From NCBI GenBank assembly GCA_002428965.1, contig DIYI01000019.1, forward strand, positions 10,633-74,632: 64,000 bases of DNA, written 5' to 3'. The translations under genes were made by a program, and so were the position numbers. Source of the DNA: Jejuia sp. UBA6058. Its GTDB lineage: Bacteria; Bacteroidota; Bacteroidia; Flavobacteriales; Flavobacteriaceae. The notes below the pieces were generated by a model that was not told where the DNA came from, searched no databases, and worked only from the letters and a program-made list of their open reading frames with translations. Of this stretch, positions 58,695-64,000 are shown piece after piece (position 1 is the first letter of the stretch; each line of letters opens with the position of its first letter).

Positions 58695-60989
58695 TTAAAA
58701 CGAATAATTTAAAGATACTGCACTGTAATAGTTGATTGGATTTCCTGGGTAGTAATATCGGGGTAAACTACTGCCAAAACTTGAAGCATTTATTAATATT
58801 TGAGATGCATAAGCCTCATCAAAAATATTGTTAATCCCAAAAAAAGCATTTAATTGCAAGTTTGTAGTGAGTGTTTTTCTATAGCCCAATTTTGCATTGG
58901 TAAGATTGTAACTATCGCTGAATAAATTGTTGCTATCCGTTATAGGTATTTTGCCAACGTGCTGATAATTTATATTACCATAAATTCCAATAGTTGAATT
59001 AAAATCTATACCTGCGTTAACAACTCCCGAAGGAACACCTGTAAGTTTGTTTCCAGAAAAGTTATTATCCCCATCAATAAAATCCTTAAACCTGTAATGA
59101 TTCAAGGTGTAATTAGAGAAGATGGAAAGTTGCATATTAGTTGTGTTTAGTATGTTATACACAATGTCTATTTCAATACCATCATGATGAGTTCGTCCAG
59201 CATTTACGCCGATAAACTCGTCTTGAGAAGTTCGTCTTGCCACTAATAGATTTTTAATAGCTAAACGGTATGCAGATATATTATAAATCAGTTTGTTTTG
59301 AAATAAAGAACCTCTTGTTCCAATTTCAAAATTCCAACCAGCCTCAGGATTTAAATCATTGTTTATTTGTCCGTCTGGAAGTAAAACTTCTTCTAAAGAC
59401 AGTGGAGAAAATCCATGACTTATGTTTGTAAAAATATTCCAGTCTTTGTTTGCCTTAAAAAGTAATCCCAGTTTAGGTGATACTAAGCCATTGAACCTGA
59501 AACTGCCGGATTGATCAGGGTTTGAATTCGATATTGGGAACTTGTCTTCTAGGTTATAATTCGTTTTGTTGAAATTTAATCCTAAAGTAATGTCGGTCTT
59601 TTTGGTTATACTATATCTACCTTCAACAAAAATATTATAGTAACGCCTTTTTTCTTTAAAGTTAGATAATTCGATACCTTGGACACTACCTGTTCCCTCA
59701 GGAAAATCTTGATACAAGTTTTCGAAGGTTCTATATTTATAAGAGTCTTTAAAAAACTCCAATCCAACATGCCATTTTAGTAGTTTATTATGAATATTAA
59801 ATTGCCCTGAATAACTGTGTCTTAGTCCGTAACCAAAAACAGATTCATCTAAAATATTAAACGGTCGAGGTTCGTATGAATTTCTAAAAGAAGTAAAGAG
59901 ACTTGTGTTTTGAATTATGCTTTCACTAAACTTGTGTTTAAACGATACGCCAAATATCCCACGTTGTGTATCCTCAAAACCTTTTGAAGCTGCCCAAGTG
60001 AACGCCGCTGATTTGGGATTATCCCTAAAATCATTTTCATTTAAGGAACTCGGAATAAAAGCCTTTAAATCAGAAAAAAGTCCTAAGATTGTAACTTCAC
60101 TTTTACGATTAAGTTGATGACTTGAATTTAATGTGATACTTTGCCTGTCATAATCGTTATTATTTCTAAAACCATCGCTAGAGGTTGTGCTATATGCTAA
60201 TCTTAAACTGTTTTTATCATTACTGAAACTTACATGCGCGAGATTTTTAAATAATCCAAAGGAACCAAAAGTGGTCTCATTTTTAATACCCGAAGAATTG
60301 AGATTAGCTTGTTTTGGAAGTAATTGAATAACACCACCTAACCCAGCGCCATAAATACTAGAAGTTGCCCCTTTAGTAATTTCAATTCTTGATATAGCGC
60401 CAAGTTCAAAATCTTCAAGACTTGTTTCACCACTGCCGTTAGTTAAAGGAATGTTATCATAATAAGCTCTTATTTTTGAGGTGCCGAATAACGTTCTAGA
60501 ACCAACACCACGTATTGTTATTCTATTGGTATTTAATGCTCCTGTTTGCATAAAAACTCCTGGAACTCTATTCAAACTCTCATTTATATTGATAGTGTTT
60601 CCCCTCTCTATGGCTTTGGTGGAGATAAACGAAATACTAGATGTAGATTCCCTTAATCTTGTAGGGATATAGTTGCCCTGTACTACAATTTCATCAAGCT
60701 GAGAAAAATTAGGGCTTAGTTTTATGGTGTAAGATTTATTCTTTTTTAGAAACCTAGTCAAGAGTTGAAAACCTTCTTTGGAAAATTGATAAGTACCAGA
60801 ATTTAGAATTTTAAATCGACCATTTTTACTGAGAAATGTAGAATCGCTTTCTATATTTCTGATGAATACATTTTCAATTAAGTTACTATCATTTGCATTA
60901 ATGATTCTTCCACCATTACTATTTTGAGCATAAATGGCTGATATAAATATAGAAACAAGAAAAACTATTAAGACCTTAGTTTTTTTCAC
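58695..60989 (-). CDS. TonB-dependent receptor
   Basis: From the GTG at 60989 the product has 764 residues and begins with a clean signal peptide (KKTKVLIVFLVSIFISAIYAQ). The frame is open to a TTG at 61022, which is less likely. A TonB box-like LDEIVVQG leads into the plug (TININESLNRVPGVFMQTGALNTNRITIRGVGSRTLFG, ISRIEITKGATSSIYGAGLGGVIQLLPK) and a 22-strand-type barrel ending YYSAVSLNYSF. The plug with RGVGSR and IYGAG resembles siderophore/vitamin receptors rather than SusC. It may import PQQ or a sugar for the genes behind it (inference from context). Confidence 0.9.
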   Translation of the reverse strand: MKKTKVLIVFLVSIFISAIYAQNSNGGRIINANDSNLIENVFIRNIESDSTFLSKNGRFKILNSGTYQFSKEGFQLLTRFLKKNKSYTIKLSPNFSQLDEIVVQGNYIPTRLRESTSSISFISTKAIERGNTININESLNRVPGVFMQTGALNTNRITIRGVGSRTLFGTSKIRAYYDNIPLTNGSGETSLEDFELGAISRIEITKGATSSIYGAGLGGVIQLLPKQANLNSSGIKNETTFGSFGLFKNLAHVSFSNDKNSLRLAYSTTSSDGFRNNNDYDRQSITLNSSHQLNRKSEVTILGLFSDLKAFIPSSLNENDFRDNPKSAAFTWAASKGFEDTQRGIFGVSFKHKFSESIIQNTSLFTSFRNSYEPRPFNILDESVFGYGLRHSYSGQFNIHNKLLKWHVGLEFFKDSYKYRTFENLYQDFPEGTGSVQGIELSNFKEKRRYYNIFVEGRYSITKKTDITLGLNFNKTNYNLEDKFPISNSNPDQSGSFRFNGLVSPKLGLLFKANKDWNIFTNISHGFSPLSLEEVLLPDGQINNDLNPEAGWNFEIGTRGSLFQNKLIYNISAYRLAIKNLLVARRTSQDEFIGVNAGRTHHDGIEIDIVYNILNTTNMQLSIFSNYTLNHYRFKDFIDGDNNFSGNKLTGVPSGVVNAGIDFNSTIGIYGNINYQHVGKIPITDSNNLFSDSYNLTNAKLGYRKTLTTNLQLNAFFGINNIFDEAYASQILINASSFGSSLPRYYYPGNPINYYSAVSLNYSF

Positions 60990-61078
60990 TTTTGAAAAGT
61001 AATTGATTTTGAAAACGAACAAAAATTTATAAAACTAAATTTTTCATAAAAAAGCGTAGAAGAACTAAGTAAAAGGCA

Positions 61079-61086
61079 TATATTTG
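61079..61086 (+). promoter_or_regulatory. -7 promoter element of tRNA-Pro(TGG)
   Basis: TATATTTG followed by CATCC, 21 bp before the mature tRNA 5' end. Confidence 0.65.
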
Positions 61087-61107
61087 CATCCGTTTTGATA
61101 ACCACCT

Positions 61108-61182
61108 CGGGGTGTAGCGTAGCCCGGTTATCGCGCCGCGTTTGGGACGCGGAGGTCGCAGGTTCGAATCCTGCCACCCCGA
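61108..61182 (+). tRNA. tRNA-Pro (anticodon TGG)
   Basis: Cloverleaf read by eye: acceptor CGGGGTG/CACCCCG, anticodon stem CCGCG/CGCGG around loop TTTGGGA (anticodon TGG at 61143-61145), T loop GGTTCGAATCC, discriminator A. The first pair C1-G72 is usual for bacterial tRNA-Pro. The CCA end is not encoded. A terminator follows within 6 bases. Confidence 0.96.
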
Positions 61183-61187
61183 CGAAA

Positions 61188-61215
61188 GAGTTGAATCTTA
61201 CGATTCAGCTCTTTT
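61188..61215. terminator. Terminator shared by tRNA-Pro(TGG) and the D-2-hydroxyacid dehydrogenase gene
   Basis: GAGTTGAATC / GATTCAGCTC stem (one G-T pair) with a TTAC loop and T tract, between convergent transcription units. Confidence 0.82.
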
Positions 61216-62181
61216 TTATTTGTTCACTACATTAATTGCTTCACCAGCCAAAAAAGCCTTTAGGTTTTCTACGGTAGTTTTCATCAATCTTTGTCGTGCT
61301 TCTTTTGGAGCCCAAGCAATATGTGGCGTAATAATACAGTTTTTAGCTTTTAAAAGTGGATTATTCTTTTTCATAGGTTCTTCTGAAATCACATCTAATG
61401 CTGCACCTGCAATTTTTCCTGAATTTAAAGCTTCAGTTATATCTGCTTCGTTTACCAAAGGCCCTCTAGACGTATTAATTACAAAAACACCATCTTTCAT
61501 TTTATTTATGTTCGTAGCATTAATAATGCCGTTGGTGCCTTCCGTAAGAGGAGCATGAAGACTTATGAAATCAGAAGTATTGAGTAACGAATCCAGAGAC
61601 ACAAATTTTAAATTATTATTTTCAAATTCACTGTAAACAGTTCTGTTGTAAACTAAAATTTCCATTCCAAAAGCTTGGGCAAGTTTTGCCGTGGCTTTTC
61701 CAATTTTTCCGAAACCAATAAGTCCCAAAGTCTTTCCCTGAAGCTCAATTAATGGTGAATTCCAAAACGAAAAGTCATCACTTTTTACCCAATCTCCATT
61801 TTTCACCAATGTATTATGATCCCCAATATGGTGACATAGTTCTAATACTAAAGCCATTGTAAATTGAGCAACGGCCTTAGAGCTATAGTCTGGAACGTTA
61901 GTAACAACTATACCTTTTTCCTTGGCGCAAATAACATCTACAACATTGTAACCCGTGGCTAAAACGCCTATGTATTTTAAATTAGGACTTTTACCAATAA
62001 TATTGGAGTTTATAGGTGTTTTATTAGTAAAAGCAATTTCAGCATCTCCTATATTTTCTAAAATATTTTCATCATTATATGGAGTTCTATCATAAACTTT
62101 AAGAGTGCCTAATTTGGAAATTTCAGACCAATTTAAATCTCCAGGATTTAAAGTGTAGCCATCAAGTACAACTATCTTCAT
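61216..62181 (-). CDS. D-2-hydroxyacid dehydrogenase (glycerate/hydroxypyruvate reductase-like)
   Basis: A 321-residue NAD-dependent enzyme. MKIVVLDGYTLNPGDLNWSEI is the usual start, taken from the second of two adjacent ATGs. The Rossmann motif is LGLIGFGKIGKATAKLAQAFG (about 148-168). The catalytic Arg is in NTSRGPLVNEADI, the Glu in DVISEEPM and the His in ITPHIAWAP. Best guess is reduction of hydroxypyruvate or glyoxylate, but the substrate is not fixed by motifs. Monocistronic. Confidence 0.9.
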   Translation of the reverse strand: MKIVVLDGYTLNPGDLNWSEISKLGTLKVYDRTPYNDENILENIGDAEIAFTNKTPINSNIIGKSPNLKYIGVLATGYNVVDVICAKEKGIVVTNVPDYSSKAVAQFTMALVLELCHHIGDHNTLVKNGDWVKSDDFSFWNSPLIELQGKTLGLIGFGKIGKATAKLAQAFGMEILVYNRTVYSEFENNNLKFVSLDSLLNTSDFISLHAPLTEGTNGIINATNINKMKDGVFVINTSRGPLVNEADITEALNSGKIAGAALDVISEEPMKKNNPLLKAKNCIITPHIAWAPKEARQRLMKTTVENLKAFLAGEAINVVNK

Positions 62182-62239
62182 CAAAATATATTTATGATAA
62201 AGATAGTAGTAAATCTAAAAAGAAAAAGGGGTTAATTAA

Positions 62240-62716
62240 TTATTCTAATCTTACATAGTTTTCAGCAAAAAGCGGATGTCCTTCCGTATCCATTTGTATT
62301 TGACTGAAAGACTTGTCTGTTAGCTCTATTTCAAAAACAAAATCGGGTGAAGCTTTTATGTATTCATTCATTTTTAAAGAGCCATATTCAAGGTGTTCTG
62401 TCAATTCATTATCCTTTAAATCATAATTTCCATAACCAAACCATTCTGAGGAATCGGTGGAAATATTTCTACACCACATTACTTTATGTGGCGTGAAAAT
62501 TTTAATATGACGGTTAGAATCAGAAGAAGAAAAACTATCTGAAACCTTACCATCTTCATCATAGTTGTAAAAACTTGTGCGTTCCCAAACTCCAACTATA
62601 GATTTCAAATCTTTCTCAATTTTTGGAGTAGCAACTTCTTGTTTTTCAGATTTGGAATTGTTACAAGAAGTAATTAGAGCAATAAAAATTACTGTGAATA
62701 AAGTGTGCGTTTTCAT
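62240..62716 (-). CDS. Lipocalin-like lipoprotein
   Basis: A 158-residue lipoprotein (MKTHTLFTVIFIALITSC, Cys18). The mature start IVGVWERTSFYNYDEDGKVSDS and the series of short beta strands (HIKIFTPHKVMWCRNI, GYGNYDLKDNELTEHLEYGS, FVFEIELTDKSFSQIQMDTEGHPLFAENYVRLE) resemble the lipocalin-like families of Bacteroidota. Ligand unknown. It lies between the dehydrogenase and trxB, divergent from trxB. Confidence 0.78.
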   Translation of the reverse strand: MKTHTLFTVIFIALITSCNNSKSEKQEVATPKIEKDLKSIVGVWERTSFYNYDEDGKVSDSFSSSDSNRHIKIFTPHKVMWCRNISTDSSEWFGYGNYDLKDNELTEHLEYGSLKMNEYIKASPDFVFEIELTDKSFSQIQMDTEGHPLFAENYVRLE

Positions 62717-62832
62717 AAAAATTAGTTTGATTGGATTATAACAATTTACAAAAAACAGAAGAGGTATAAAAAATTATTATTTAACCATTATTTCTGTTAA
62801 TAACTTCTATGTAAGGTTTTGGGCAAAAACTC

Positions 62833-62840
62833 TACTTTTG
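62833..62840 (+). promoter_or_regulatory. trxB -7 promoter element
   Basis: TACTTTTG, 21 bp before the trxB ATG. No TTG at the usual -33 distance was found. Confidence 0.6.
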
Positions 62841-62861
62841 TTTTATTAAATTGATAAGATT

Positions 62862-63842
62862 ATGGAGCAAGATATAGAAAGATTAAAGTGTTTAATTATA
62901 GGTTCTGGTCCAGCAGGTTATACTGCTGCAATTTATGCAGCTAGAGCCAATATGAAACCTGTATTATATCAAGGTACACAACCTGGTGGACAATTAACTA
63001 CTACTAATGATGTTGAAAATTTTCCAGGTTATCCAGAGGGTGTTACTGGACCTGAAATGATGATGCAGTTACAAGCACAAGCACAACGTTTTGAAGCTGA
63101 TGTAAGAGATGGTTGGATTACGAAGGTAGATTTCTCGGGAGATGTGCATAAAGTATGGGTTAATGACGTAAAGGAAATTCATGCGGACACTGTAATTATC
63201 TCAACAGGAGCATCTGCGAAATATTTAGGTTTGGAATCAGAACAAAAGTACCTACAATTAGGTGGAGGAGTATCCGCGTGTGCCGTTTGTGATGGGTTCT
63301 TTTACAGAAACCAAGAGGTTGTAATTGTTGGAGCTGGAGATTCTGCTTGTGAAGAAGCACATTACCTATCAAAACTATGTAAGAAGGTAACAATGTTGGT
63401 GAGACGAGATGAGTTTAGAGCTTCAAAAATTATGGAGGCTCGAGTTAGAAACACTGAAAATATTGAAATTCTGTTCAATACTGAAACTGATGAGGTTTTA
63501 GGTGATGGACAAGTTGTTAATGGCGTAAGCGTGTTTAATAACAAAACAGGTGAGAAGCATGTTATTGAAGCAACTGGTTTCTTTGTAGCCATTGGACACA
63601 AACCGAATACGGATATTTTCAAGGATTACTTAGATTTAGATGAAACTGGTTACATCATTAACGTACCAGGAACCTCTAAAACTAATGTAGAAGGTGTTTT
63701 TGTGTCTGGTGATGCTGCAGATAACGTGTATAGACAAGCTGTTACCGCTGCAGGAACAGGCTGTATGGCAGCTCTAGATGCTGAACGATATTTAGCTGCA
63801 AAAGATGCTACTTTTGAGGTGTCTACTTCAACATACAATTAA
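62862..63842 (+). CDS. trxB: Thioredoxin-disulfide reductase
   Basis: A 326-residue flavoenzyme that reduces thioredoxin with NADPH. The FAD motif is IIGSGPAGYTAAIYAARA (12-29), the redox pair is Cys140-x-x-Cys143 (SACAVCDGFF), the NADPH motif is VIVGAGDSACEEAHYLSKL (about 155-173) and the C-terminal FAD motif is GVFVSGDAADNVYRQAVTAAGTGCMAALDAERYL. Length is normal. Monocistronic, followed by a terminator and a tRNA-Pro gene. Confidence 0.96.
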   Translation: MEQDIERLKCLIIGSGPAGYTAAIYAARANMKPVLYQGTQPGGQLTTTNDVENFPGYPEGVTGPEMMMQLQAQAQRFEADVRDGWITKVDFSGDVHKVWVNDVKEIHADTVIISTGASAKYLGLESEQKYLQLGGGVSACAVCDGFFYRNQEVVIVGAGDSACEEAHYLSKLCKKVTMLVRRDEFRASKIMEARVRNTENIEILFNTETDEVLGDGQVVNGVSVFNNKTGEKHVIEATGFFVAIGHKPNTDIFKDYLDLDETGYIINVPGTSKTNVEGVFVSGDAADNVYRQAVTAAGTGCMAALDAERYLAAKDATFEVSTSTYN

Positions 63843-63858
63843 GATTTAAACATAACTA

Positions 63859-63892
63859 AAAAGGCCAAAGTTTTAAAAGCTTTGGCTTTTTT
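63859..63892 (+). terminator. trxB terminator
   Basis: GCCAAAG / CTTTGGC core with flanking A and T runs and a 9-base loop, 17 bp past the stop. Confidence 0.82.
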
Positions 63893-63933
63893 GTTTTCCA
63901 AAAATGTGTTTTCTTTGGGAACCATTTTAAAAT

Positions 63934-64000
63934 CGGGATGTGGCGCAGTCCGGTTAGCGTACACGGCTGGGGGCCGTGTGGTCGCAGGTTCAAATCCTGT
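63934..64000 (+). tRNA. tRNA-Pro (anticodon GGG), 3' end outside window
   Basis: Acceptor 5' strand CGGGATG, D-arm GGCGCAGTCCGGTTAGCGT, anticodon stem CACGG/CCGTG with loop CTGGGGG (anticodon GGG at 63969-63971) and the start of the T arm (CAGGTTCAAATCCTG). The window ends before the acceptor 3' strand. C at position 1 agrees with tRNA-Pro. Confidence 0.93.

Noticed and set aside
1..64000. CRISPR arrays, insertion sequences, prophage or toxin-antitoxin loci
   Set aside because: No regularly spaced repeats, transposase, integrase or phage structural motifs were found. The only repeats are the intergenic palindromic units already listed.

Overview
The window is a 64 kb chromosomal segment of a member of the Flavobacteriaceae (phylum Bacteroidota). 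The evidence is low GC, promoters of the TAnnTTTG type with a TTG element about 20 bp upstream, A-rich rather than Shine-Dalgarno start regions, a fused SecDF, the gliding lipoprotein GldI, many lipoproteins with a short lipobox, and several TonB-dependent barrels. Nothing looks like a prophage, an insertion sequence, a CRISPR array or an rRNA operon. Almost all genes are intact.

Layout. 1-2.3 kb: end of a DUF2911 gene, a DUF202 membrane protein, two small secreted proteins and palindromic intergenic repeats. 2.3-7.5 kb (minus strand): a gatC-gatA-gatB::aspS operon in which GatB and a full-length aspartyl-tRNA synthetase are one 1112-residue protein. It is preceded by a 15-residue leader peptide with nine Asn codons and a trp/his-type attenuator. 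7.7-11.2 kb: a dispersed repeat, a lipoprotein, a membrane-bound AraC regulator and a porin. 11.5-24 kb: gyrB, a Tat-exported oxidoreductase, a DUF6588-like barrel, mdh, secDF and an outer-membrane barrel protein. 24-29 kb (minus): nrnA-gldI-PPIase-lgt-DUF192-SGNH-CIA30. 29-34 kb: ndk, csp, a recF cluster, ribH and two small membrane proteins. 34-38.7 kb (plus): mutL, two rhomboids and an EEP-family protein. 38.7-44.5 kb (minus): parA-parB-DUF5683-dapB-lepB-WbqC-DUF6122. 44.6-51.3 kb: M16 protease, TonB-dependent barrel and a membrane-bound AraC regulator with a candidate operator. 51.3-57.1 kb (minus): udk-ftsB-mutA-two lipoproteins-mutB. 57.1-61 kb: cytochrome c, PQQ-type sugar dehydrogenase and TonB receptor. 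61.1-64 kb: tRNA-Pro(TGG), D-2-hydroxyacid dehydrogenase, a lipoprotein, trxB, and tRNA-Pro(GGG) cut by the window end.

The most notable system is the tRNA-dependent asparagine operon at 2.3-7.5 kb. The synthetase that would make Asp-tRNA(Asn) is physically joined to the amidotransferase that would convert it to Asn-tRNA(Asn). The operon leader appears to measure charged tRNA(Asn) by ribosome stalling on a run of Asn codons. The fusion, leader peptide, terminator and competing hairpins are read directly from the sequence. The regulatory mechanism and tRNA specificity are inferred.
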